Translations under genes and position numbers: made by a program
Part shown: in pieces, positions 52,796-64,000 of the stretch
Layout: the number at the start of each line of letters is the position of its first letter
Numbering within the stretch: the first letter of the stretch is position 1
The notes under the pieces: generated by a model
Database searches by the model: none
What the model was told of the DNA's origin: nothing
What the model saw: only the letters and a program-made list of their open reading frames with translations
NCBI GenBank assembly: GCA_013400975.1
Contig: WBMZ01012762.1
Coordinates: forward strand, 1-64,000
Length of the DNA stretch: 64,000 nucleotides
Direction: 5' to 3'
DNA from: Atrichornis clamosus
Taxonomy: Eukaryota; Chordata; Aves; Passeriformes; Menuridae

Positions 52796-55700
52796 CATCT
52801 TGATGGTAGATGAAATTACACCTCAGTAAAAAGGGAGCATAAACTTGCCACTATTTTCCCACCAGCACATACTTGAGAGATCAGCTTTAAAAATTAAATA
52901 GGAGCTTGATAAGACACTATTCCTATATCACCTTCATTACCATATTGATTCATCTTCCAGTAGCACGTTGGGGGTTGTGAATAATCACTCTTGCTTCCTT
53001 GGTGATAACCTGGGCTTGACTCCAGATACACTGTTTGCGGGAATGAGGCTCTGTATCATCCTTTGACAAAACTGAGGATGATAAATAGCTCTCCAGGAGA
53101 AAGGCATTTAGTGTAGCTTTCAACTCCTTTACTTGAAAATGCCTTAAAAGAGCATTTTGTTTTGTTCACCTGCTGTGGCCTCCTTGACTCAGTCTTGGGT
53201 TTTAAGTATATGTGTTCAAGTAAGAGAAGACAGAAAAAGAACAAGACTTCTTCTTGCAGCAAACATCTGTAAAACTGTATCAAGGTCCTCAGCTAATGTG
53301 GGAACTCACTGTAATCTAGGACTTGTGACATCACCAGCATATCTTTGGGTATTAGTGAAGTTCTTGAACTTTCAATCAAGCTCACTCAGCTACACACGCA
53401 GTATTTGTTCAAGTTCTCTCTCTCCCTCTCCCAGCAAGAATCCACTGATGGCAGATAGGGAAATTCAGGCAGAGGAAAGGCTGGTACATACTTGAGCTCT
53501 CGCCCTGCTGATGTAGAGCAACCTCATAACAGCAGCACACACAGAGCCAAATGAGCTCTGTCTCTGATGCAAATGTGCCAAAGTTCTGAACAAAATTCCT
53601 GACAAATGGAGCTGGTTTCATTTCGGAGCATTCAACAGACGAGGCCCTAGTGGGACGTAGTATCAGCCCATGATGGGACATCGGAGTAGGATGGGTCGAG
53701 TCTGCCATGCACTCACTACTGCAGGGGATGCTTCTGGCTGCTGCAAAGATGTGCTGACTCAGGAGAGACCTTTGGAGAAGAGCCAGGTGGCTCTCAGCCC
53801 ATTTGAAGAGAAAGGCTGGGGGGTGGTTAATCACAACGCTACTCATCCCAAACAAACTCATGGCTGGTGGGAGAACACCATCTGCTTTTGCTGGCAAAAG
53901 CCAGCAAGTCTTCCCACACACACAGGCAGGCATGCTCCACCTCATTTAAAAAAAAAAAAAATCACTGTAATGTTGGCCCTGAAATGGTAAATGTGAGATA
54001 TGGAAATACCATTTGTATGCAATTATGTCTTCACATTGAACAGTGTCTTAAACACAGGGGTCATTTTCTTAAATATGGGGTTTGTATCAAACAAGGATTG
54101 TGAGTGTACTGTGTGGTTCAGTATATTTGTCTCTTTTAATGAATTTCACTGGCCTAATTTTCAAAAGCAAAACACTCTCTACATTTTCTTTAGGACTAGC
54201 TGCTATGAAGTCATATAATAAAGCTGAATTTTAAAAGGTCACAGTACAAAAGAGTACTACAACTTCCATCCCAGAATGTTGGAAGAAATTTGCTTATATG
54301 TCAAAAGACAAAAAAAATGCAGAAGAAACAATTTTTCTTTTTCTTTTTTTTTTTTTAACAGAAGTCTGAGAATCATCTCACTTCTGGATTATTTTGACAG
54401 GTGTTCCTTTACAGAACTAGAACTAAAGAGCTTTAAGTATCCAGAAGTTAAAATAGTATTTGCCTACACCAACTTTTAACAGCTGTATCCATGCTCAAGA
54501 ATGGAACTAAAGCTTAAAACAAACTGAAGCTGCTACACCATTGTGACTTTTCTTCAATTTACTTCATCCTTTGCAGTGCCTAAAAGTAAGCTTTTGTGGC
54601 AAAACTTTTCAGTACTTCTCTATTAAAGATTCAAAAGCTGAATTCCCAGAAGACTCGGATTTATTCTGCCTTAATTCAACAACTTATTCTGCTCAACCAC
54701 ACTAATAGCATCCAAGGGTCATCTTCACCCTTTATCATTTCCCACTTAGGTCTATGACTGTAAGGTATGTGTTTCTTACAGAATGATAACAAGACTACTT
54801 ATATAGATTAAAGTTACTGATGTGACATGAGCAAAAGCTTTCAGTGGTTTCAGTCAAACAACGTATCATTCTGAACCCTTTCCAGCTTGCAAAGAACCAA
54901 TACAACTCAGTGTTAATAACAACAACACTACAATATTCAAAACTGATTTGTACCATAATTCAATTCCTAGCTGAAATGAAATGCAATTCTGATTGGGAAA
55001 ATGCCAATGGGCATTGATCTATCAATAAATTTTTACTTAGAAACTCAATACTTCAGAGTCTGATATCTCCATTATTAGCCTACTGCATTTGGGAATGAAC
55101 CACATGATTGTCAGTCTAACAAGCTTTGATGGACAACAGTTGCACCTCACTGGAGACATTTTAATAACTGAGCACACGTCAGAAGATACAGTGCACAGTT
55201 AAGATTTCAGAAGAGCAATATTGCATTATTGTTTTCCACCTCTTCCCACAGACTCACACAAAAATTTCATGACTGACCTTTATACTTGGTATCAGCAAAT
55301 CATTATTTAATCATAAGTGAAACCAATTTGGTGATTTGCCTTTGTTAAGAATTCATTTATCTGAATGAAAGAGAATTTATTTCTACTAATTAAATAAAAT
55401 TACCACTCCATGGGTATAGAAAATCAAAAATTGGCTGTAAGTTCAATGAACTCTGGAGAGGTTCATTAGCTTAGCTGTAGCACTGCAGGAATGTAGTTAA
55501 ATGGCTTCCAAAGCCATTTCAGGTCCAGCAGAGGTACAGACCTGATTTGTTTCAGCACATATCTTCAGCTCCTAAATCTGCCAGACCTGAAACGACTCCT
55601 TGCTGACCTAGTTTGGATGCCTCTGATCTTGACTGCCAGGACCTGCACTTGCAGTGGCACAGTGGAGAACAGCATCAGACCATCCATTATAACCACTAGT

Positions 55701-55890
55701 CCTGAGGGGCTTTTAAAATCTAAACAAGGAACTGTAACACAGCACAAACTAACAGGATCAGCAACAGCATCCAAGGTCCAGCAGTGCTGCTCCAGCAGGG
55801 CCACTGCTGAGCTGGAAGTAATCCCCAGGGTGATTACTTGCAGTTGGGTGAATCCATCCTGGGCTTCCCAAGTGTTTAATAGCAACTAAC

Positions 55891-55998
55891 CACAGTGTTG
55901 TCCCAGTTATCTATGATGTCAGGCTCCCCATGATCCTTGATAGCGGAGTGTTGGTTACACAACATCCTAATCAACAGAACATAAATTGTTTGAAGAAA
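55891..55998 (-). other. Exon-like 108-nt open segment in CCNY intron
   Basis: The minus strand has tgttttcag|TTTCTTC at the 5' side and GTG|gttagt at the 3' side. The 36 codons between are open, include the protein-like stretch CNQHSAIKDHGEPDIIDNWD, and are phase 0 at both ends, which matches the enclosing CCNY intron. It is not part of the CCNY protein I know, and I recognise no family. The donor is weak. It may be a cassette exon, a repeat-derived fragment or chance. Confidence 0.25.
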
Positions 55999-56454
55999 CT
56001 GAAAACAAAAGATAGTACTGAAGAATTCAGTTTTAATTAGTGTAAAACAGCATCTCATGTTTCCTGTCTCAGAGGATATTATAGCAGACTTTGGACATTA
56101 TATAATACATTCAAGTAGAAAGTTAAAATACTGGAGAAGGTTTCTTTCTCTTTTTTTTTCCTCTTCAGGAGATTATATGCCAAATATGAAGGGTCAAAAC
56201 ATTGCATTTCAATAATTCATAATCACAAAAACCACTCAAAATTTTACTAAAAACTATGGGGTTCTTCCAGAAGTTTCTTTTTCTCTTTGTTACTTCATTT
56301 TGAAGCTGTTCAACATTAACTTCCAATACTCCACTGATACCACTGAAGTTGCAGTCTAAGCACGCAAAATACCATAGTTCTTTTATTAAGGCTTTCCTGA
56401 AACAATGAAGAAGGTTTTCTGTGGAAGTTATGAGATTTCCATCTTCAGAGAAAC

Positions 56455-56562
56455 TCAAAACTCAACCGGTCAGGCCCTGATCAGCCTGATCCAGCTGGTT
56501 GTGCTTTGAGAAAAGGCCAAACCAGACACAACCCCCAGAAGACCCTTCCAACCTAAATTATT
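56455..56562 (+). mobile_element. CR1 LINE 3' fragment (diverged)
   Basis: Reverse-complementing gives 'ggttggaagggtcttctgg' then 'ctcaaagcacaaccagctgg' and 'tcagggcctgaccggttgag', which is the CR1-variant pattern in which 'ctcaaagcaggg...' and 'ctcagggccttgtccag' occur. The element therefore runs on the plus strand and is about 105 bp. Confidence 0.7.
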
Positions 56563-59500
56563 ATGCAATTTATTTGTATGCAGCACAAGAATTTCCTGTG
56601 GTGCCACACGAAGAGAAGTTGTGCGTTGCCCCCAAGGAAGCTGACTGGGAGTCTCAACACACTCAAGAAATAGGCAATCACTGAGGAATGTCACTGACAT
56701 TACTAGAATAATTCTGGATTTTGAGGCACCTGCAAGAGCAAAACATTATCTTCTCCCATGTGGTTTTTTGACGGCTTTATGTCAAATTCTATCTCTATTT
56801 TACCAATAAAACTCTAGCAGCTTGGATTATTTCTCACTTGATTTACATTGACAGAAAGGAGACAATGGCTTTGCTATTTTAACGACTATAAGTGAGAACC
56901 TACGAATGAACCTGTATTTGCAAACACCTCATTCCCTCCCTCACCAGGTAAACCACACTGTAAGTTGCAGGAGCTCAGAGTAACTAATGAAGATACTTAC
57001 ATTCCAACATATTATGCAGAAATAGAGTAATCTCTCTTTAATGAGAAAACTTCAGTGTGCCACAATGCCTTGGAAATAAAATTATATCTATATGGAAAAG
57101 ATTATAATTGGTAGTGGGTCTATACAGCCAAATCACAGCTCTAATCCAATCACTAAATTGCCATATGCTCTGTTCTAAGCAATCAGCCAGTTCCCTACCA
57201 CGACTCTCCAGAAATAACTGTGCTTTGCAATTGCCCAGCTGGGCATTTTAAATGTTCTACAAAGGTCTGGTGCCACCCATTTGGTGGGAAAGGACATCAC
57301 ATCATCGTGGTCCTTGCAAATCCATCCCATTTTTACTTTTGAGACCAAATGGAGAAAAGAAGTAATAAAAGCAGCCACAAAATGACAAAAAAAATGTGAA
57401 CTGCAAAGTACTGTTATAGATACTTCTAGGAAGCACAAATAGAACTGAAAGAAAAGTCATGCATCTCCAGGTTTTCCCCTAATTTACTCATTTTAAGACA
57501 AATACCTATAATACATGTAAAATGCACTTGAATTATTAGACAACATTGACTTTCTAGTCTAAAACTGGTATCAGGATTCGTTCTTTGCCCATACAGGAGC
57601 CCAAGAGGCACCAGCAAAGAGACATCTGTTCTTTGCATGTCCTCTTCCCCTGCAGATTGAAAAAGAATTCCTTCTCAATTCCCTCTTTAAAATGGTTTCT
57701 TTTCATTAGGTGTAAATCCCAGCAGCTCTAAAGCAAGAACTGACTAAAGAGTTGTGTAAGTATAACTGATCATCGTTCCTGTGTTGTGCGTTAGACTGTA
57801 GCCAAAAGAAAAGAACAGCCCCAAAACCAGGGACCACAATCTGAGTCTCTTCGTCCTGCCAGTACCCAGAGCACAGGTTCCTCCCGGCCTCCTCCAGAGC
57901 GCACCCTGACACATGTCCAGATGCCAAGGGGCTCAGGACTGACGGCACAGGTCAAGGGACCTTCTCGCTGCACCTTGCAGACCTTCCTCTGACATGGCCA
58001 AGTGCTGGGCTCCGGCCACCTCCCGGAATGCTTGAAGAGCAGGACAAAGGTGGACACCAAGAATATTGGATACACACAACCCTCCTCTTGGGTTTCTTAC
58101 ACAAGATAGAGCCCAGCTTCACTGCTTTGCCTTGCTCACACCCAGCCACTCCAGATGCCTCACCGTCCCACCAGGCAGTAAGGATTGCTTTGCACTGTAC
58201 TCCAAGGTCTTCAGAGGAACCTGCATCTTCCATCAGCTGCCTAAGGGTTGGCAGCTACACCGGGCCAGCTGAAAAGGACCTCTGCTGCAGATCAAGTGCC
58301 TCTCTAGACTCTGAACACTTTCTGTTTCCTTTTCTTTTAAACAAGTATCAGACTTTTTAGACATCAATTGAAATATAATTTTTAAAAGGTATTTTATCAG
58401 CATTTAAAAGTAAAAATATCCCAGTGAAAGGAAATCAATAAAAAATGTATCCATTCCTCCAAACACATAGAAAACAAAATTCTCCTCAAATGCAATAATT
58501 TTCACGACACGGTTCAGCAGTATTCTCTCTTTACCTAGTTGCTGAAAATGTAACCAAAGAATACAGTAAGAACTCAGGAACATCTGGCTGGATTAATTAA
58601 ATCCCTGTTTTTCATAAGGAGAACTTTTTCTTACACACTTCAAACTACAAATTCCCCAATATCAAATCCCCTCAGTCACAGTATGAACTTCGTAATTTAT
58701 TTCAGAAGTATACTCCTCTGAAACTCTCAGCTCATGTACTCTATGCATTTACATATCACTGTATCTGATCAGGCTACAGCACACAGACCTAGCATATTTG
58801 CAAATGCAAAATGTGTCCTCTTTGAAACAACTGTGGACACAATATATTAAATATACTCATTTTAAGTATATTAAAAGACCCTTAAATTTGGCCTATTTGC
58901 AAAAACCTCAGAAACTCATGCCCAGGCAAAGCAGAAAACTTGGACCATTCTGCTCATCAGGTCTAGTTCATAGGATTGTTTTCACAGAAGAAAAGAACAA
59001 AGCATAAATATTTAATTCTCCTGACATGCAAATAATGTATTGTTTTCCTGTTGGTATGGGTAACACTCCTGTTCACATTTTTATTTGTCATCCAATTAGT
59101 AGATTGGTACAAGTACAACTTCCCACCTCTGCACTTGAGGAGATGGTGAAGAGAAGACAGGCATTTCTCAGTTTTAGCAAAGGTGGAAACACTCTGGGGT
59201 GAGGGAGACTTTTCTCAAAAAGCCGGATCACAGAATACAGTTCAGCAGTTCACTGGAATTAGAACCATTATTTGCAAGCTTTAAATTGGCAAAATAATTC
59301 TTAAAACTGATTTTATTCTTATGGTATTAATTTATAAATAAATAATGTGAATTAGTATTTAATTGTTTCAACCTGAGATTTTAATTTTCCATCTATCAGT
59401 ATGGGAAATCGCTTGGCAACTCTGGAGGCTGTGTGAAAATTAATTTTTTTGTTTAATTATAAATTGGTTTTGCTGTGATAGTGGAGGCTTTAATTGAAAT

Positions 59501-60335
59501 ATTTTAATTAAGTGCTTGAAGCCACACAATGCCGACTTTTTGCTGCAGACCAGCTTATCTCAGAGTCTGGAGTTTCACATTTACTCAGCTCCAGTGCTGA
59601 ACACAAGCTGCTACAGAACTAATTCTTACTGCTGCTTTTACCTGGCTAATGCATGTACCAAGCCAAACAGTTCATTCAAGCACACGCCTGATTACGTTGA
59701 TAATGTGGGCAGTAAAAAAGAGTGCTTCCAATTGTTTAAAAATAATTAGAGTGAGTGAAAGAAAGATAAAGCTGTAGCATCTTGTTCAAAATGTCTCTGA
59801 TCCCCACAGACACACTTCCTGCCTTCTGGCAACCCTCCCAGGAGGAACAAGTGGCAGACAGGGCTATCAGATTGCTCTCTGATGGACAGCCAGACTATGG
59901 CAAAACATAAGCTCCAGCAGGGAATGCTGATCTCTTCTTCTCCAGACAGGGTATCAAAACTGAAAGCACTTGCAAGGTTCATAAATAGCAGTATCAACAT
60001 TATTAGGATTTCAGGAGTGTGGGGAGGGGGAAAGGGTTGATTGTTTTTTCACAGATTAATTTTCACATATGAATACTTCAAAAACAACACAATCTGTGTC
60101 TGAGGCCCCTCCTGATGACACAAACAAATAAAGAAATGGGATCTAGAAGTGCAGAGGAAACTGAGAACAGCAGCAGCAGAATTTCCGACTTGTAAAACAC
60201 TATCTGAAAAATGAAGGTTTCTGGAAAGAGGGGTCAGGCAGGTGCCATTATTCTAAAAACACAGGCAAGAATAGCAGAATGGTAAACACTGATTACATGC
60301 ACCAAATCTATCTGTAAATATCTGCATGGCTGCTC

Positions 60336-60393
60336 TGAGAACTGGGCTATAACACATTCTCCTTTGAGAACTGGGCTATAATACATTTTCCTG
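60336..60393. repeat. 29-bp tandem duplication (two copies)
   Basis: tgagaactgggctataa occurs at 60336 and again at 60365 with period 29. The copies differ by about three bases (acacattct versus tacattttc region). A small local duplication. Confidence 0.9.
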
Positions 60394-61935
60394 TTACCAT
60401 TGTACTAGGTAGAAAACCCAAGTCACCTAAGTTTTGAAGCACTATGGAAACTGCTTCTGCAACATAACAGTTTACCTAAAAACATTTCTACTTCATTGGA
60501 GATCACATTGAAAGAGTTACTTACAAGGAAACTACAGAAGAACCAGAAGAGGCATGGAAGCAGTTATACAGAAATATATGTGTGTGTTAACAAGACTTGT
60601 GGGAAAGAACTTTCCATGCATTGCAGAAAAAGGAAGATATTGCTATTAAAAAAAAAAAAAAGCCCCCTTCTTTTCTACTAAACAGTACCCTCATTGATAA
60701 AACAACCCAAGAGTGAATAACAGATAACTACAACAAGGTTCCACTGTATTTGACAGTGGATTAATTAAATTACAGACTAACCTACTGATTCACACAACAT
60801 ATCTTGTCTCCAGCAGAAAACACTTAAGAAAAGGAAGAAGGACAAGCACTTAGTACAATTATGTAAAAGAGACAGGCAAAATGTCATTTCAGAAAAAACA
60901 TCATGGTTGGGTCAAGTAACTAGGTAGAATAATTCTACAAAATGTAAGGGTGGAGCACTGCAGGGTGTTTCTTGCCCTATTTCTCTCATATTCCTGTTCT
61001 GTACTGGCTAGTACAATTCAGTCTGACTGTCTGAAGGAGAAAAGCCTGCCAAGTAATCTTAGAAGCCAAGGGAAATAGATTAACAGAGGAAATGAGTATG
61101 CCTGGGCTTCAAAATCCACCTTCTCCAATTTCTCCTTCTTCCATCTAAAATGCATAACTAAGCTGTTATGAAGCCACATGTTGTAGTGGTAAAAAACCAT
61201 TTTGTTATTTTAAAATCTTTGAGTGAAGAACATGGCCAAAATTGTGCCTGAAAGCTGAAGAGACTTGTCAGAATTGGCAGGATATAAATTTCAAGAAAAT
61301 TAAGAAATTCCCAGCTGGTGGAGATCACTTTAGCTCTTTTAATCCACACTGCTACGCTGATCCACACCAGCTGAAAATTTGAACCTTCTTTTGTGTTGTG
61401 CTATTTTTAAGTAGCTAAACTTCAGACTGGAGTACAATTGTTCAATCCCATGACAAGTATAGTAGAAGTAAAAGCCAACATGTCCCAGTCACTCACCAAA
61501 TCCTTCATGTGCCTGTCAATTCTCAGTAGTGCTATCAAATTACATGCAGCTGTTCCCAAGTCTCTGCTGGGAGCTACCGTGAAACACAGCAAACCCCCCA
61601 AAAGTTGAAGCCTTTCTGCTTTTAACATTCGCTCCTGTTCAGACCACCTATGCCACCTACTTTTTGTGTGAGTCACCCTGGTGGCCTGTAACCTTACCAC
61701 TGGGTGAGGGCAGGACCCCAGGTTTCGTGTCACATGTTACCCAGTCTCTTCCTCCATCACTTACTCTCCCCATGAAAATGAACGGTAGTATCTCTTCCCA
61801 TCAAGAAATTTCCCTGGTCTCCACGGTGAGAAAAAACTCCCTGGCAGCACCTAGATCTATTAAATCACCCGAACCAAACCTTTGAGAACAAAACCGTGTC
61901 TGTCAGATGGCTGATGTCATCCCTCGGACACTCAC

Positions 61936-62055
61936 CAGGGTGACAATGGCACATTCAGCAGTCAGTTGAGCAGCACTGAACAACGTCCGAACAAAGCGGT
62001 AAATCTGTTTCTGCTCCGGGTCGTGTTTGTCGTAGTCTGGTGGCACTTCGGATTT
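61936..62055 (-). CDS. CCNY: Cyclin Y coding exon (start of cyclin box)
   Basis: 120 nt, 40 whole codons: [19 protein letters not shown], then [19 protein letters not shown] and TL. It covers the linker and first cyclin-box helices. The acceptor is cttccttag|AAATCC and the donor CTG|gtgagt, both phase 0. It matches human cyclin Y nearly residue for residue (HDPEQKQ versus HNPEQKQ as recalled). Confidence 0.97.
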
Positions 62056-62159
62056 CTAAGGAAGAAATACTTCCAAATAGGTGACTGAAACAAAACGAAG
62101 CAGACAGAAAAAAAAAAAGACAGTTCACATGAAAGGGAAGGAGAAGCAGATGAACTTAC
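62056..62159 (-). other. CCNY: CCNY 104-bp minimal intron
   Basis: A very short intron with donor TCG|gtaagttc and acceptor ttccttag. A T-rich polypyrimidine stretch lies in mid-intron. It is close to the lower size limit for vertebrate introns, in contrast to the 4-11 kb introns of the rest of the gene. Confidence 0.9.
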
Positions 62160-62217
62160 CGAAAGGGGATGAAGGTTTTCATCAAAAATATCTAAGAGCA
62201 TTCTTCCGTCTGTGTCC
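62160..62217 (-). CDS. CCNY: Cyclin Y coding exon (before the cyclin box)
   Basis: 58 nt: one base completing an Arg codon, then DTDGRMLLDIFDENLHPLS. It corresponds to the human segment RDPDGRMLLDIF... just ahead of the cyclin box, with Thr for Pro. The acceptor is acttttag|GGACAC and the donor TCG|gtaag. The preceding exons, including the myristoylated N-terminus, are beyond the window. Confidence 0.95.
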
Positions 62218-64000
62218 CTAAAAAGTATTAAAACCAAAGTACTGTCATTATCTGAACACAACAGCACACAAACCTCACAGACACAAGTGCACCATTAAAA
62301 CTCCAACACTCCCCATGCTGTGGGGTGCTTACAAACACTGATGAAATGTGATTTTCAAACAGAAGTTGGACCTATTCTGCCATAAACCTCTCGTGTAATA
62401 TGAAGTTCATATTACAAAGCATGCTAAAATATTCAGCTTTCAATGCCCAAGATACAAAACCTTTGTGCTCTTTATTGTGAGGCTTAGAAAGTGCTACCAC
62501 AAATTTGTGATAAAATCAGCCCATATTACTCTCCTTTTTTTCATGGATTTCATGACTTCATCATGTCCACCCCAGCAATCTCTTAATCCTCCTTCTTTAT
62601 TACCAACATCATGAATGCTTACAAATACGCAATGCTATTTTTACAATAATCTTTTAGTTAATACATACCTACTTCAATTTTAACTTATTTGGAAAACCCT
62701 ATCATAATTTCTGAAAGCAAAAAGAAGCACAAACAAAAAGATTCAGACAAAATAATATTCCTATTCATTGGTTTTATTAGCTGTTTCTCTCTCTCAAATC
62801 CCTGTAGCTCAATATTAGCACACAAGTGAATGCAACTTCACAAGCCTAACACCCAGGACGCAATATAAGATTTTAGCTGTGTGTAATTTTGTCAGGACCA
62901 CTACCAAACCCAAAAGCAAGTGGTATAACTGTACCAGTTAGAACTAGCACTTTCTGGACAGATGTATTCATGTGACCTACTTATTACAATCCCATCTTTA
63001 TTTTTAGCATCCCTGGTACTCTGATCATACAGTTCTTAAGAAAGAAACCACTGAATATGTTTTCTTTCTTTATTTAGCAGCACGTGTCTCCCAGAGCATG
63101 CAAACCAGAAGTTTTACAGTAGATTCATGTCTGCAAAATGTATTTATTAGCAGCTAACATTTAAACCTCAACATCTGAAAGTGTCCTTTTTTTTGCTAAA
63201 ATGCAGGCTAACACTTAAAATAAACACCTTTTCTAATATAAAAAAAAGAAAAAAGGAGTACCTAAATTAAAACAAACAAACAAACAAAAATGGGACTGGG
63301 ATAATTACTAGAAAATTCCTATCAGCAAGGATTTTAGGCCAGACTCTTTTACCCCTACATAAAAAAGCCAGTATCTTAATGCAGAAGTAGTCTCCCCGGA
63401 ATCACTGATGTGCTACAGAAACTATGGCACTTCACAATGCAAAGAGAGAAATAAATAATTTCCTATTTTATTTCCTCAGGTTGTAGCTGCTATATGCTAT
63501 GAAAGCACATCTGATTGTCCCCAAAAATCTATGAAAAACCAATAAAATTGAGAGATTTTTGTCTTCACTACAACTCACATTCTACTCTTTCAAAAATGGA
63601 CTATTTACTGATTACCCAAGAATTCTTTATGGTTAGTTTGATGGGGTTTATTTTATTTTGTTTACTTTAGTAAATTCACCAATAGTAATGCCTTCCTTCA
63701 AAAAGAAGATGGGTATAGATTTTTATCACTTGTTGAATACCTAAGCACAACAAAAGATGCAGAAAAGTGATCACTATAACCATGATAGGAGACACTGGGA
63801 AAAAGAGGAATGATAACTAGAATGTTACAATCAAATGAAATGTGTGAAAGATATGAAGAAATATTATATTTCACGTACAGTTTCTCAAAAATATAAGATT
63901 GGCCAGAGTTTGAAATATTAGGAAGCAATTTTGTTTTAAGCCTTCTATGTAAGAGAAAAGGACCAACTAAATACTGTCTGAAAAGAATTCTTCTCTGGTA
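62218..64000 (-). other. CCNY: CCNY intron, partial (continues past window)
   Basis: Intron sequence upstream of the 62160-62217 exon in transcript direction. AT-rich, with an (AAAC)n microsatellite near 63272-63289. No exon was recognised here. Confidence 0.75.

Noticed and set aside
56165..56458. 97-codon minus ORF near the exon-like segment in the CCNY intron
   Set aside because: No recognised family, no acceptor/donor pair giving a phase-compatible exon, and it runs into a CR1 fragment. It is likely chance.

Overview
The window is vertebrate nuclear DNA, almost certainly from a bird. It holds three genes in their conserved vertebrate order, FZD8, GJD4 and CCNY. Coding exons are small, carry GT-AG introns and sit in AT-rich non-coding DNA. 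The recognisable interspersed repeats are mostly CR1 LINE 3' ends, the dominant avian/reptilian element. No operons, CRISPR arrays, bacterial mobile elements or tRNA/rRNA genes were seen.

Layout. (1) 2-976, plus strand: the 3' part of intronless FZD8, cut by the window start, with a 3'UTR ending near 1615. (2) About 1.6-18.2 kb: intergenic DNA with an orphan CpG island (6540-6860), an ancient SINE-like fragment, two unexplained long ORFs and a T71 run ending in the window's only N. (3) 18.2-23.4 kb, minus strand: two-exon GJD4 (connexin delta-4). The 64-nt first coding exon at 23295-23358 is too short to appear as an ORF and was found by splice and start logic; it joins exon 2 to give a 416-residue connexin. 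(4) 23.4-37.4 kb: intergenic DNA with an unassigned 158-codon minus ORF beside a polypurine stretch, and two CR1 fragments. (5) 37.4-64.0 kb, minus strand: the 3' half of CCNY (cyclin Y). Five coding exons (62160-62217, 61936-62055, 50690-50856, 46390-46552, 40303-40419) run from just before the cyclin box to the stop, followed by a long 3'UTR; upstream exons lie beyond the window.

Function. FZD8 is a seven-pass Wnt receptor. Cyclin Y activates CDK14/CDK16 at the plasma membrane, and this phosphorylates the Wnt co-receptor LRP6, so two Wnt-pathway components are linked here. GJD4 is a gap-junction subunit with no established role in that pathway.

No clear new multi-gene system is present. 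The best leads are a 108-nt in-frame, phase-compatible exon-like segment in a CCNY intron, a fresh 180-bp tandem duplication in the last CCNY intron, the orphan CpG island, a duplicated block in the GJD4 intron, and the 158-codon ORF beside a polypurine tract.
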